From Pseudoalteromonas sp. MMG007 (GTDB taxonomy: Bacteria > Pseudomonadota > Gammaproteobacteria > Enterobacterales > Alteromonadaceae), in the NCBI RefSeq assembly GCF_018100985.1, contig NZ_JAGJEI010000001.1:434001-498000 (forward strand): a stretch of DNA of 64,000 nt. The letters run 5' to 3'. The notes below the pieces were generated by a model that was not told the origin of the DNA, did not search any database, and saw only the letters and a program-made list of their open reading frames with translations. Positions 1 through 9,165 of the stretch are shown piece after piece; within the stretch, counting starts at the first letter, position 1; each line of letters opens with the position of its first letter. The translations under genes and the position numbers were made by a program.

Positions 1-1
1 A

Positions 2-295
2 GTTAGTACGGAGCCTACAGCTTGTCATATTGTGCTAACTAATTTAATTCGTAACGCTTATCAGCATACGCAAAACGGGCAGGTGCATATTACGCAACAA
101 GGCAGCAAGGTTACGGTAGTAAATTGCAGCACTCAAAACGAGGAAGCTTTTATAAGTGACGACACCACAAAAAACGCCAGTATAGGTTACGGGCTTGGTT
201 TGCAGTTAAGTGAAAAAGTAATAAAGCGCCATGGCTGGTTTTATGAGGTAAATGACCTACCAGGGCGCTATGAGGTTGTGGTTGACTTTAACTAG
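2..295 (+). CDS. Sensor histidine kinase, C-terminal fragment
   Basis: Only the end of the gene lies in the window; the reading frame is open from the first base, so the true start is upstream. The fragment is the ATP-binding (HATPase_c) domain: an N-box (LTNLIRNAYQHT) near its start and a G-box (GYGLGLQLSEK) near residue 60 of the fragment. It would phosphorylate a partner response regulator, which is not visible here. A GTG at 32 could be misread as a start, but it lies inside the N-box and the frame continues upstream of it. Assignment as a kinase is firm; the specific system is unknown. Confidence 0.85.
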   Translation, partial: VSTEPTACHIVLTNLIRNAYQHTQNGQVHITQQGSKVTVVNCSTQNEEAFISDDTTKNASIGYGLGLQLSEKVIKRHGWFYEVNDLPGRYEVVVDFN

Positions 296-508
296 GGCGT
301 TTTCAACTTTGTAGATTGAACCCAAAAGGTAGCGCATATTTGGTTTTATGCTGCTTTATTGCCTATTTATGGGGAACAACCACACTACTTAGGCTTGCCT
401 CGCTTAATAAACAAAAATGCTACTGCAAATTCAACCAACAAAGGCCACTCGCCCCAGTGTGGGGTTATTTTAATATTATAAATAACCTTGCTACCGCACA
501 GTGTTTAG

Positions 509-739
509 TTAGCGTTTACAATGCCAATGATCTTTGTGCTTAGTGCAGGCTTTTTTTGCCGGTTTTGTTTTAACTATTATGATGTTAGGCGAATTGTGCT
601 CAGCAACTGGTAAAGGAGCGGCCACTTTAACCGTTTTTTTATAAGGTTTATGCACCGCTGGCGCTTTTTGATAGACAGTACACCCACTCATGGTTATTGC
701 CATTGTTGCTATACCAATAATTTTTAAAGATAAGTTCAT
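509..739 (-). CDS. Small lysine-rich lipoprotein, unknown function
   Basis: A 76-residue protein with a lipoprotein signal peptide: short charged N-terminus, hydrophobic stretch and a lipobox ending TMSGC, so Cys19 or thereabouts would be lipidated. The mature part is basic (many Lys, a run of His/Lys/Cys at the C-terminus) with no domain I recognise. It stands alone, facing away from the kinase fragment at 2-295. The rightward frame at 316-543 overlaps its end and looks non-coding. Likely a real envelope lipoprotein; function unknown. Confidence 0.65.
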   Translation of the reverse strand: MNLSLKIIGIATMAITMSGCTVYQKAPAVHKPYKKTVKVAAPLPVAEHNSPNIIIVKTKPAKKACTKHKDHWHCKR

Positions 740-907
740 AGGTATTTATCCTCTTTCTGCTTTAAATCAGCTTTAAGATAAACCTTTTTTTGTATAGTGC
801 TGTCAATAAACGTAAGGGAAGTGTAAAAGGGGGGATGTACAAAGGCAATAGCGCCCTAATGCCTTTGTATTTAAAATATTTGATTTGAAAAAAGACCGGT
901 TCAAAAC

Positions 908-1765
908 CTATAAATCGCTGCGCCAACCCATGCCAGATTCTTCCATTAAGCGCTCGTATACCCCTTCAATATTAAGTGGTAGCCACGCTTTGTATTGCTT
1001 TAAATCTGAAAACTCATCGAGTTTAACGTTTTGTTTTATTTGCTCTAGGCTTTGCCCTGCAAGTGCACCTGCGGTAACTTGACTATAAAGCTGCTCTATA
1101 TAGCTTAAATAACGTGTTACATCAGCCTTACTGCCAACATCAGCGTGCCCGCCCACAAAAGTATCAAAGTCATATTGGAGTACCGCTTGGGTTGAGTTAA
1201 TCATACCTTGAATATCGTAGCTCCACAGTTTTTGCCAAGGCATTCTGCCAATGACTATCCAATCAACAACAAATAAGGCTTTTTGCTTTTCGAACAGCAT
1301 GCTTACAGAGCCTCTTCCATCGTTTGGCCCGTGGTAATTAAGCTTTACAGTTGAACCGCCCAAATTAAGAGTCAGCTCGTCATCAAAAGTGAGGGTGGGC
1401 ATAACCGTGGTCATGTGTGTATTTTTTATATCTTGCGCTGTCAGTTTATGTGCAACAAATGTTGTGTGTGGGCTTTTAAATACTTCAGCACCATAAATGT
1501 GGTCACTGTGGTTATGGCTATAAACAACATATTTAACTGGCACATTAAAACGCGTTTTAATTTGCTCATTTAGCCATGTGGCTGCTTTTTTATTAAGTGG
1601 GTCGGTAACGATTGCGCCTTGTGGGGTAATTAAAAATACCGAACGGTGTCTGTCGTCAATAAAGCGGTGGAGGCCATCGCCTAAATCTTCTATTTCGTAA
1701 CTTTGCGCCATAAACCCAATAAATAGTAGGTTGGTGGCAAGTAGTGTTTTTAATAAGCGAAGCAT
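908..1765 (-). CDS. Exported metallo-beta-lactamase-fold hydrolase
   Basis: About 285 residues. An N-terminal signal peptide is followed by an MBL fold with the zinc-binding motif HNHSDH at about residues 84-89 and further metal-ligand candidates in GGHADVG near residue 205. The second ATG (1765) is chosen because a GGA ribosome site sits six bases upstream of it; an in-frame ATG two codons earlier is less well placed. The family covers lactonases, thioesterases and quinoprotein-associated hydrolases, so the substrate cannot be named. Periplasmic location is inferred from the signal peptide. It appears monocistronic. Confidence 0.8.
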   Translation of the reverse strand: MLRLLKTLLATNLLFIGFMAQSYEIEDLGDGLHRFIDDRHRSVFLITPQGAIVTDPLNKKAATWLNEQIKTRFNVPVKYVVYSHNHSDHIYGAEVFKSPHTTFVAHKLTAQDIKNTHMTTVMPTLTFDDELTLNLGGSTVKLNYHGPNDGRGSVSMLFEKQKALFVVDWIVIGRMPWQKLWSYDIQGMINSTQAVLQYDFDTFVGGHADVGSKADVTRYLSYIEQLYSQVTAGALAGQSLEQIKQNVKLDEFSDLKQYKAWLPLNIEGVYERLMEESGMGWRSDL

Positions 1766-1873
1766 GCACATTCCAGTTAAACGTTATGAGTAGTAAGTAA
1801 GAAAGTGCGAGTAAGAAAAAACTTTCATTTAAGAGTAAAGTTGCGGGTTAAAATTAATTTAACCCGCTAATTT

Positions 1874-2956
1874 TTAACGAACTAGCTGATCGAGTAAATG
1901 CATTACTTGCTCACTGGCTGATTCCATTAAGTGTATATGTTTAACTGCTTCAGCTTTTTTGCCTTGCTTAATTAATTGCAGTGCTTGAACGCCGTTTTTG
2001 TGTACTTCGCTGTGAGGCTTATCTATTTGTTTAAATGCGCTTAGCGATTTGTATTCATTTGATTCGTCTGATTTGTACCATTTACCTAGGCGGCACATTG
2101 TGTGATCGGTAAAATCATCTATCGATTTATTAATTTTGCCATTGGCTACGGCGTACACTTCACCTTTGTATACAATATGATCTAACTTAACTGTTTGAAT
2201 AAATGAGCGAATAGATGCCTGTGAAATGGTGTTTTTCATGTTGGTGCAAAAATCAATGATTGATGCGTAATCGCTATTTAACGATGCAAAATTGCTAGTA
2301 AGTTGTGTGTTATTTTGCTGTATGTCGTCAGCCGAGGTAACGGTTACTTCCGTTTTATCGATAATTTCTTTTACTAGGTCGGCCACCTCTTGCGCCGATT
2401 TATTAGTATTAGTGGCGAGTACGCGTACCTCGTCGGCAACCACGCTAAAACCTCGGCCAGCTTCGCCTGCTCGGGCAGCCTCAATGGCTGCATTAAGTGC
2501 CAATAAATTTGTTTGATCAGATATTTTAGATATGGTCGATACAAAGGTATTTATACTACCAGCAAGGCTTGAGAGGCCTGATATGTTTTCACTCATACTC
2601 CCCATTTTATGGGTCATAAGCTCCATCTCACTGGCTATATGCGTTAAAGATTCATTTGAGTTATTTAAAAGGTCATTTATTTGATAGCTAACTTGGCTTT
2701 CTTGCTCAATGGTTGAGTAAGATTCAAGTACCGTTTGGCGAACACCTTCAATTTGGCTTATGCAACCTATAGAACTTGAAAGTAAGCTTTCGGTAAATTG
2801 TTCGTCATTTGTGGTTTGTGTAAAGCTTAGTTGTTGTTCTAAGTGCTTGTTCTCTTGTGCTAGTAGTTCGTTATGCGCAGTCAACTCTTCAATTTTTTTA
2901 ACTAGTTCATCTTTATCATTTTTAATTTCTAGATACTTTTTACTTAAAACAAACAT
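1874..2956 (-). CDS. Soluble methyl-accepting chemotaxis protein with CZB zinc-binding domain
   Basis: About 360 residues, no transmembrane segment, so cytoplasmic. The N-terminus is a predicted coiled coil, followed by the chemoreceptor signalling hairpin tip ([20 protein letters not shown]) that contacts CheA/CheW. The C-terminal 100 residues match the chemoreceptor zinc-binding (CZB) domain, with the HxxCRLGKWY signature ([15 protein letters not shown]) and later His residues. CZB receptors are known to sense zinc or oxidants such as hypochlorous acid; which applies here is not visible. The ATG at 2956 is preferred over the upstream TTG because AGGA lies seven bases before it. Confidence 0.9.
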   Translation of the reverse strand: MFVLSKKYLEIKNDKDELVKKIEELTAHNELLAQENKHLEQQLSFTQTTNDEQFTESLLSSSIGCISQIEGVRQTVLESYSTIEQESQVSYQINDLLNNSNESLTHIASEMELMTHKMGSMSENISGLSSLAGSINTFVSTISKISDQTNLLALNAAIEAARAGEAGRGFSVVADEVRVLATNTNKSAQEVADLVKEIIDKTEVTVTSADDIQQNNTQLTSNFASLNSDYASIIDFCTNMKNTISQASIRSFIQTVKLDHIVYKGEVYAVANGKINKSIDDFTDHTMCRLGKWYKSDESNEYKSLSAFKQIDKPHSEVHKNGVQALQLIKQGKKAEAVKHIHLMESASEQVMHLLDQLVR

Positions 2957-3123
2957 CAACAAATCCTACATTATCATGAGTACATCTTATTATAGTTACA
3001 TTTTGTACTTTACTAGAGTTTTTAATCGGTTGCCTATTTTTATAAAAATAGTAAGCATAAGTAATTTTAGAGTGGCGTGAACTAACATAGCTATTGATAC
3101 ATACTAGCTATGTTAGTTTGAGC

Positions 3124-5007
3124 TTAGCGCTGTGCTATTTGTTGGTTTATTTCTTCAAAAATACCAGCATCGTCTATGGTTGATGGTATTTGTAGTTCGT
3201 CGCCATCGATTAGTTGGCGCAAATTTTTACGTAGTATTTTACCAGAACGGGTTTTAGGTAATCGCTCTACACTTACTATTGTTTTAAGGCACGCTATAGC
3301 GCCTATTTGGTTGCGCACTGTTTGCACGAGTTCTTGCTCTACATCGATAGGGGAGCCTGTAAAATCATTTTTAAGCACAATCATAGCCATAGGCAGTTGG
3401 CCTTTTAGGTTATCGCTTACCCCAAACACGGCACATTCGGCAACGGCTGGGTGCGCTGCGACTATTTCTTCCATTTCGCCAGTTGAAAGTCTATGGCCTG
3501 CCACATTTATTACGTCATCTGTGCGGCCCATTATAAATAAGTAGCCATCATCATCTATGTAGCCACCATCGCCCGAAAGATAATAACCAGGGTACTGTGT
3601 TAAATAACCTGTTTTAAAACGCGGTGTATTTTGCCAAATGGTTGGCAGGCATCCAGGTGGCAGTGGTAACTTTATTACTACGGCACCTTGTTCGTTTGGT
3701 GCGCATTGCTCGCCATGCATATTCAATATTTGCACATCAAATCCAGGGGTTGGCACTGTTGAGCTACCTGGTTTTGTTACTAACTCTTCTATGCCTACGG
3801 GGTTGCAGGCAATTGCCCAGCCGGTTTCGGTTTGCCACCAGTGATCGAGTATTGGCAGATTCGTTTTTTCTTTAAGCCAATTGTAGGTTGGCGGGTCTAG
3901 CCGCTCGCCTGCTAAAAATAGTCGTTTTAAACTACGGGTGTTGTATTGCTTAAACCCTTTTGCATTTGGGTCTTCTTTTTTGATGGCTCTAAATGCAGTT
4001 GGCGCGCTAAATAGTGCATTTACTTTATACTCTTCAACCACTCGCCAAAATGCACTGGCATCGGGTGTGCGAACAGGTTTGCCTTCAAATAAAATGGTGG
4101 TACAGCGGTACATAAGCGGTGCGTACACTATATATGAGTGCCCAACTACCCAGCCAATATCTGATGCGGCCCAAAACACATCGCCGGGCTGCATACCGTA
4201 AACGGTTTCCATGCTGTAGTGCATAGCAACTGCATGGCCGCCGTTTTCGCGTACTACACCTTTAGGTGTGCCTGTGGTGCCAGAGGTATATAAAATATAA
4301 AGCGGATCGCTTGCATCAACGGCAACAGGCGCTACTTCTTTGGCGCTTTGCATTGCGTTGTCCCAATTAATATCGCGCGTAGGCGTTAATGGCGCAATTG
4401 CTTGCTCGCGCTGATAAATAACACAATGATCTACCTTGTGTGTGGCAAGGTCTAAGGCGTTATCTAACAGGGGTTTGTATTCAATAATGCTATCTACCTC
4501 TACGCCACATGAGGCGCTCAGTACTAGTTTTGGTTTAGCATCGTCAATGCGTACAGCAAGTTCGTGGGCTGCAAACCCACCAAATACAACAGAGTGAATT
4601 GCCCCTAAGCGAGCGCACGCTAACATACCTATTACAGCTTGTGGGATCATAGGCATGTAAATAACAACGCGGTCGCCTTTATTAACGCCTAACGATTGCA
4701 TTACTCCTGCAAATTTAGCCACGTGTTGTTGTAGTTGTAAGTAACTATAGGTTTGCTTGGTATTAGTTACAGGAGAGTCGTAAATAAGAGCCGCTTGATC
4801 CCCAAAGCCTGCAATTACATGCTGATCAAGCGCTAAAAAACAGCTATTTAATTCACCGCCATCAAACCAATGGTAAAGACCATCGGTGTCTTGTGTGTAG
4901 GCGTGTTTGGGGGTTTTGTACCAAGGCAGGCGTTTTGCTTGTTTAAGCCAAAACTGCTCTGGGTTTTGCTTAAAGTTATTATAGTGCTGTTTATATGGGC
5001 CTAACAT
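3124..5007 (-). CDS. prpE: Propionyl-CoA synthetase (acyl-CoA/acetyl-CoA synthetase family)
   Basis: A 627-residue adenylate-forming enzyme, the usual PrpE length. It activates propionate (and probably acetate) to the acyl-CoA through an acyl-adenylate. Visible motifs are the P-loop-like YTSGTTGTPKG at 240-250 followed by VRENGGHAVAM, characteristic of PrpE; the hinge/C-domain NVAGHRLSTGEMEE; and the TRSGKILRK motif with the catalytic lysine near 590, the usual acetylation site. No other prp methylcitrate genes are nearby. The mRNA leader contains a hairpin abutting the ribosome site (5016-5071). An acetyl-CoA synthetase role is the alternative. Confidence 0.88.
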   Translation of the reverse strand: MLGPYKQHYNNFKQNPEQFWLKQAKRLPWYKTPKHAYTQDTDGLYHWFDGGELNSCFLALDQHVIAGFGDQAALIYDSPVTNTKQTYSYLQLQQHVAKFAGVMQSLGVNKGDRVVIYMPMIPQAVIGMLACARLGAIHSVVFGGFAAHELAVRIDDAKPKLVLSASCGVEVDSIIEYKPLLDNALDLATHKVDHCVIYQREQAIAPLTPTRDINWDNAMQSAKEVAPVAVDASDPLYILYTSGTTGTPKGVVRENGGHAVAMHYSMETVYGMQPGDVFWAASDIGWVVGHSYIVYAPLMYRCTTILFEGKPVRTPDASAFWRVVEEYKVNALFSAPTAFRAIKKEDPNAKGFKQYNTRSLKRLFLAGERLDPPTYNWLKEKTNLPILDHWWQTETGWAIACNPVGIEELVTKPGSSTVPTPGFDVQILNMHGEQCAPNEQGAVVIKLPLPPGCLPTIWQNTPRFKTGYLTQYPGYYLSGDGGYIDDDGYLFIMGRTDDVINVAGHRLSTGEMEEIVAAHPAVAECAVFGVSDNLKGQLPMAMIVLKNDFTGSPIDVEQELVQTVRNQIGAIACLKTIVSVERLPKTRSGKILRKNLRQLIDGDELQIPSTIDDAGIFEEINQQIAQR

Positions 5008-5015
5008 AATGGCTC

Positions 5016-5071
5016 CTAATACTTAGTGTGTGAGAGACCTTACAAAAGGTAGGTCTTTTTTTTAGTATTAG
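5016..5071 (-). promoter_or_regulatory. Nested inverted repeat in the prpE leader
   Basis: Just upstream of the prpE start, an outer 8-bp perfect inverted repeat (CTAATACT / AGTATTAG at 5016-5023 and 5064-5071) encloses an inner 6-bp one (AGACCT / AGGTCT at 5035-5040 and 5051-5056). In the prpE transcript the distal arm of the outer stem ends directly at the ribosome binding site TAGGAG, so folding could hide it. The poly-A/poly-T tract between the arms would also make the inner hairpin terminator-like on the plus strand. Function is inferred only from position. Confidence 0.4.
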
Positions 5072-5186
5072 GTATTCGACTATGGTCGGCCAAAATTTAA
5101 TCAATACTGTTTTTTATACTGCAAAATTGACAAAATAAAACGAGTCGCTCAGCATAGCTTGCATTAAAAATAAGTGAAAACACGAT

Positions 5187-5591
5187 ATGAGTAACATAGT
5201 AAGAGTAGGGGTTGCGGTTATTATAATGCGCGAGAACACTATTTTGTTAGGGGAGCGAATAGGTGCGCATGGTGCTAATACATGGGCTACACCTGGTGGG
5301 CATTTGGAGTTTGGTGAAAGTATTGAGCAGTGCGCGATGCGCGAAGTATTTGAGGAAACAGGGCTAAATGTAAGTAAAATTACTAAGCTTGATTACACTA
5401 ATGATATTTTTACTGCTGAAAACAAACATTACATTACTTTATACGTAAAAGCTGATTATGAAAGCGGTGAACCTGTGTTAAAGGAGCCTAATAAATGTAT
5501 TCAGTGGCGCTGGTATGATATTAATAACTTACCTACGCCACTGTTTACATCACTTAAAAATTACTTAACCACTGCAGCGCTTACGGCTTAG
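5187..5591 (+). CDS. Nudix hydrolase
   Basis: A 134-residue single-domain Nudix protein. The Nudix box GGHLEFGESIEQCAMREVFEETGL spans about residues 37-60 and has all canonical Gly, Arg and Glu positions, so it should be an active Mg-dependent diphosphohydrolase. The overall sequence, with the TWATPGGHLEFGES block, resembles the NUDT15/MutT-like nucleotide pyrophosphatases, suggesting sanitation of modified nucleotides; the substrate is not certain. Its last 11 bases overlap the end of the convergent alginate lyase gene. Confidence 0.85.
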   Translation: MSNIVRVGVAVIIMRENTILLGERIGAHGANTWATPGGHLEFGESIEQCAMREVFEETGLNVSKITKLDYTNDIFTAENKHYITLYVKADYESGEPVLKEPNKCIQWRWYDINNLPTPLFTSLKNYLTTAALTA

Positions 5592-6669
5592 TTGATGGGC
5601 TTAATACTAATTTTTTAAAGCTCACTTGCGCGTAATCGCCATTTTGTTTGTCGGTAGTCCAATCGCCAGTGCCTAAGCAGCCTGGGTACCAAATACCTTT
5701 GGCATTTTTGGTACTACATTGATTGTAAGCACCTGCTTTAAAGTAATGCCAATCGGCTGCATAGCCGTTAGGATGATCTTTCTCATCGACTTTGCCATAG
5801 GCATCTACGTTATTACCTAAATTAATAGAATAATTAACATCTTCTTTGCCCTTAGCACTAAACGTAAGGTGCATTACATTACCATGTACGTTAACTGTGT
5901 AACTAAAGTCTTCACCTAGTGCGATACCTGAGTCGCCTGGATCATTTGGGTTTTCCCACGTGTTACCCCAAACAGGGTAGGCTATATCGGTTCGGTTAGA
6001 ATCTTTTTTTGGTAAGTTGCGTTCATAGTTCCAAAAAATTGAACCCGTTTTATGATCTGGCCATTTTTTGTAGTAAATCTTAAGCGGTTCATTGCCCCAG
6101 CCAAAGCCTAGTTTGGTATCTATTAATGCTTGATCTTTACCAGCGTGAATTTGCCCAACAACCACGGAATAAGCTGCTTTTTTATTAGGGTTTGTAGCAC
6201 GTAAAGCAACATGATCCACTTTTAAAGTGGCTTCCATTTTTCCACCTACCGAGCCAAAACGCTCCGATAGAGGGTGCACGGCAAGTGCAAAGTTGTTTTT
6301 TGGACTTTTAGTTTTGATTTTTGTATTTGATCCGCGGATCATTTGTCTAAGTTCACTACGGGTGTTGGTAGAATTAGCACTGGTGAGCGCTTTATTTGGT
6401 GAGGTAAATACCATATAACCTTGATCATCAAGATAGAAAAAATCAGGATGCGCATAGTTTTGGATTTCTTCAACGTCGATTGTGTCAATTTTACCGTCGT
6501 TGTTTAAATCAACGGGTACGTTTATTTTCCAGTGTGATAAATCAAATTTTGACGCTGGTACTGCAGCATCGTTTTCAACCTTAGTGCTTGTACTAGCGCA
6601 GCCCATAAACAATAAAGAGGTAACAGCAGCGAGTGCTGTGAGTTTGAAAGTGGATGTTGGATTTTTCAT
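5581..6669 (-). CDS. PL7-family alginate lyase, lipoprotein
   Basis: A 362-residue protein with a lipoprotein signal peptide (LLFMGC, Cys24), so probably anchored at the outer membrane. It carries all three conserved PL7 blocks: RSELR at 104-108, QIH at 173-175 and YFKAGAYNQ at 309-317. By family knowledge the QIH form (rather than QVH) goes with cleavage at guluronate-containing blocks. Residues 54-67 (DLNNDGKIDTIDVE) resemble an EF-hand/dockerin calcium loop near the N-terminus of the catalytic domain. It cuts alginate by beta-elimination. No other alginate genes are in the window; a palindromic operator candidate lies upstream (6783-6797). Confidence 0.92.
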   Translation of the reverse strand: MKNPTSTFKLTALAAVTSLLFMGCASTSTKVENDAAVPASKFDLSHWKINVPVDLNNDGKIDTIDVEEIQNYAHPDFFYLDDQGYMVFTSPNKALTSANSTNTRSELRQMIRGSNTKIKTKSPKNNFALAVHPLSERFGSVGGKMEATLKVDHVALRATNPNKKAAYSVVVGQIHAGKDQALIDTKLGFGWGNEPLKIYYKKWPDHKTGSIFWNYERNLPKKDSNRTDIAYPVWGNTWENPNDPGDSGIALGEDFSYTVNVHGNVMHLTFSAKGKEDVNYSINLGNNVDAYGKVDEKDHPNGYAADWHYFKAGAYNQCSTKNAKGIWYPGCLGTGDWTTDKQNGDYAQVSFKKLVLSPSTKP

Positions 6670-6782
6670 TGTTGTCTCTGTGTGATGATAGTTAAAGTGA
6701 ACGATATTAACTTCGTTTGGCTTTAATTTAACATACCAATTATAAATATCAACATTACCAATTTGTTATTTTTAACGCGGTT

Positions 6783-6797
6783 ATTGGTATAACCAAT
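6783..6797. promoter_or_regulatory. Palindromic operator candidate upstream of alginate lyase
   Basis: A perfect 6-3-6 palindrome, ATTGGTATAACCAAT, sits 114 bases before the alginate lyase start. Two further half-sites (CCAAT preceded by ATA or ATT) lie between it and the gene. The TTGGT-N3-ACCAA form is typical of operators for FCD-type GntR repressors, which control sugar-acid catabolism in many gammaproteobacteria. No such regulator is encoded nearby, so the link is inference. Confidence 0.4.
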
Positions 6798-6806
6798 GGT
6801 GTGTTT

Positions 6807-7745
6807 TTACCGCTTTTGCTTATTTTGTTTTTTATTTAAGTGCTTACGCTGCGCTTTTTTTATGTGCTTAGTGAGCCATTTTGTCATTTTTGGCATTAGC
6901 TCAGGGGCAAAGTTATGGCCCATACCAGGGACTACTTTTAATTTCGATTTTTTTATAAGTGCTGCCGTTTTTTTTCCTGCATTGAGCGGGATCACCACAT
7001 CATCACTACCATGAATGATCAAGGTTGGCGCTTTAATTTTACGAATTAAATGCAGCCTATCTTTACTTGCGGCCATAGCTGTTAATTGGCGTTTATAGCC
7101 GTTGGGGTTATGGGCACGATCTACAATTTGAGTTGCATGATGGCGTAATACGTCTTCAGTTTGAGGATAAGCTGGGCTTCCAATTATCTGATTTAATCTA
7201 ATGTTGTAGTTTATAGCTTCTTCTCGGCTACAGGTTTTAGGCTGCAATTTAGCAAGCTTTATAAATACACCAATACTTTTAGCACTTAATCTAGGTAGGC
7301 TTGAACATGACATAATAGTGGATAAGCTTATTACCTTCTTTTTATGTTGAGCTGCAATAAGCTGAGCTATCATTCCACCCATTGAAGCGCCTACCATATG
7401 CGCTTTTTTTATTTTAAGTGCAGCCATGAGTGCGAGCACATCATCTGCCATATCGTCCAGTAAGTAAGGGGGTTTAGTACGTATTGGAAAGCGCTTACTA
7501 AGCCATGATTTAAATAAATTGGGGCTGGTGTAATAATCTAAGTGAGTTGAAAAGCCGGTATCACGATTATCAAAACGGATGACCCTAAAGCCTTTTTTTA
7601 CTAAGCCGTAGTAAAGCGTGTCGGGCCATACGGTCATTTGCGCGCCCAGCCCCATAATTAAAATGACTACAGGTGACTTTTTATCGCCTTCATCTTGGTA
7701 ATGAAGCTTTATACCTTGTGGTGTTTTAATTCTTCGCATAGCCAA
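6807..7745 (-). CDS. Alpha/beta-fold hydrolase
   Basis: 312 residues with the classical alpha/beta-hydrolase layout: oxyanion region (MGLGAQMTVW) near residue 30, nucleophile elbow GASMGG with Ser121, an acid in HGSDDVVIP near residue 250 and the catalytic His in GMGHNF near 280. It has no signal peptide and is probably cytoplasmic. The last 20 residues are strongly basic (Lys/Arg/Gln-rich), an unusual tail. It resembles proline-iminopeptidase-like and 3-oxoadipate lactonase-like esterases, but the substrate cannot be assigned. It lies between the alginate lyase and a solute-binding protein on the same strand. Confidence 0.82.
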   Translation of the reverse strand: MAMRRIKTPQGIKLHYQDEGDKKSPVVILIMGLGAQMTVWPDTLYYGLVKKGFRVIRFDNRDTGFSTHLDYYTSPNLFKSWLSKRFPIRTKPPYLLDDMADDVLALMAALKIKKAHMVGASMGGMIAQLIAAQHKKKVISLSTIMSCSSLPRLSAKSIGVFIKLAKLQPKTCSREEAINYNIRLNQIIGSPAYPQTEDVLRHHATQIVDRAHNPNGYKRQLTAMAASKDRLHLIRKIKAPTLIIHGSDDVVIPLNAGKKTAALIKKSKLKVVPGMGHNFAPELMPKMTKWLTKHIKKAQRKHLNKKQNKQKR

Positions 7746-7791
7746 GTTGTGCTGTTAGCGTTGCATAAATTATAGGCGCTATATATTACAA

Positions 7792-8556
7792 TTAGTTGGC
7801 AGTACTTGGTAATGATAGCTGCCACTTTTGCAAAATAGCTTGGTATTCCCCGTTTTCTTTAATTTGTTTTAAACCTTTAGTAATCGCGTATGCAGATTGA
7901 GTATCTAACAGCTTATTAGCGGCAAAGTTAAGCGAAGAAGGAAGTTCATCTAAATGAATGCGTTTAGTTATTAAATTTGGATCGAGCCCTAAACTTTTTA
8001 ATTCGTTATCGAGTGTAAGTGTATTAGTAACAACAAAATCAATACGGCTTTTATATAGCATTTGCCAAAGTTGTTGGTAGTAGCTAACAAGTACTAAATT
8101 TTTATTTTCTGTAAAGCCTTTGCGCCTTAAGTAAGCTTCGCTCGAATACCCCCTGATAGTCGCCACTTTATATTCTTTTGCGTAATTTAAGTGCACGACC
8201 TCGTCTATGTGGCTTTTTAAACTAATCAGGTAAGCATCTGCAAAATATACTTCGCCTAACCAAATAAACTTATTTATACGATTAGGCGTTTTTAATAGCG
8301 ATAGCATAATCGCATTGGGGTTTGCTTGTTGCTGCTTGAAAATACGGGCCATAGGCATTATTTCAAATTCAGCGGATAAATTACTCTGTTTTATAACCGC
8401 TTTTGCTATATCAATTAATGCACCGTCAGGTTCGTTATTTTTATTTATAAAATGATAAGGAGGGAGATCTTCTGCAATAAAAGTAACCGAATGTGCGCTG
8501 CATATTGTGCTATACAACATTATTACTAAGGTACTTAATACAACCCGCACAAACAT
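7792..8556 (-). CDS. Periplasmic solute-binding protein, family 3-like
   Basis: 254 residues with a signal peptide of about 22 residues (ends around CSAHS). The rest resembles family 3 bacterial extracellular solute-binding domains (ITFIAEDLPPYHF-type opening, ...IDIAKAVIKQ..., DFVVTNTLTLDNELKSLG). Such orphan proteins, without ABC permease genes next door, are common in marine gammaproteobacteria and may serve as sensors or bind amino-acid-like ligands. No permease or ATPase gene is adjacent, so transport is not implied. Downstream alpha/beta hydrolase is on the same strand after 46 bases. Confidence 0.75.
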   Translation of the reverse strand: MFVRVVLSTLVIMLYSTICSAHSVTFIAEDLPPYHFINKNNEPDGALIDIAKAVIKQSNLSAEFEIMPMARIFKQQQANPNAIMLSLLKTPNRINKFIWLGEVYFADAYLISLKSHIDEVVHLNYAKEYKVATIRGYSSEAYLRRKGFTENKNLVLVSYYQQLWQMLYKSRIDFVVTNTLTLDNELKSLGLDPNLITKRIHLDELPSSLNFAANKLLDTQSAYAITKGLKQIKENGEYQAILQKWQLSLPSTAN

Positions 8557-8781
8557 AAAAAATCTTTTTTAATTGTATTACCGCTAGTCTAGTGAGTGTT
8601 GCTTAAAAGGTATACATTTAATGTCTGTTTTATGTAAGTAAATATATTGCCGTTTAGCCTTCGAACTTTTCAGTACGGGAAGTATTTATTTTAATAAAGC
8701 TCTTAAAAGTATCTGTGTTATTAAAAATAAGCTGTTTACTACTAGATGAATGGGGTATAGCTAAAACTGAATTTCAGAGAG

Positions 8782-9165
8782 TTATCCTTGGTTTTTTTTA
8801 CTTCTTGGGGCGCCAAGCAGTATACACATGTGGCAAATACACACTGACAAAAACGCACTTATACCCAATGCGCCGCCGTACCCATCGAGCTTTGGTACTA
8901 AGTACTCAAACAGTAAAGAAAATAAAATAGATGAGCTGGCAACCGTGTAAACACCAAAACGATGGGGGGCGCTCATGCCTATAAATGTACCGCCAAAAAA
9001 TACGACTGAGTATAAGTTAGGATTGAGGTTTAAGGCACTCAAAATTAAATAAGCAATAATAGAGAGCGAGGCCGATGCACGTATACCATCAAAGCGATTA
9101 TGTTTGGCTAAATAGAATGTTAAAAATGCGCCGAGTAAAGCAATAAGTGGATATTCTAAGTTCAT
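8782..9165 (-). CDS. Small integral membrane protein, downstream member of a coupled pair
   Basis: 127 residues, mostly hydrophobic with about four membrane segments, ending in a short basic tail (RSKKNQG). I do not recognise the family. It contains GGTFIGMS near residue 58 and GYGGALG near residue 95, the same landmarks with the same spacing as the upstream gene (9162-9530). The two genes overlap by an ATGA, so translation is probably coupled and the products may work as a heteromer. A rightward frame at 8715-8930 overlaps its end and is judged spurious. Confidence 0.7.
   Translation of the reverse strand: MNLEYPLIALLGAFLTFYLAKHNRFDGIRASASLSIIAYLILSALNLNPNLYSVVFFGGTFIGMSAPHRFGVYTVASSSILFSLLFEYLVPKLDGYGGALGISAFLSVCICHMCILLGAPRSKKNQG

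Noticed and set aside
316..543. 75-codon rightward open frame after the kinase fragment
   Set aside because: Starts at TTG with no ribosome site, low-complexity mixed composition, and overlaps the better supported lipoprotein gene on the other strand.
5035..5063. Plus-strand rho-independent terminator before the Nudix gene
   Set aside because: There is no plus-strand gene upstream to terminate; the repeat is better explained as part of the prpE leader.
8715..8930. 71-codon rightward open frame
   Set aside because: Overlaps the membrane-protein gene at 8782-9165 on the opposite strand and has no protein-like pattern.
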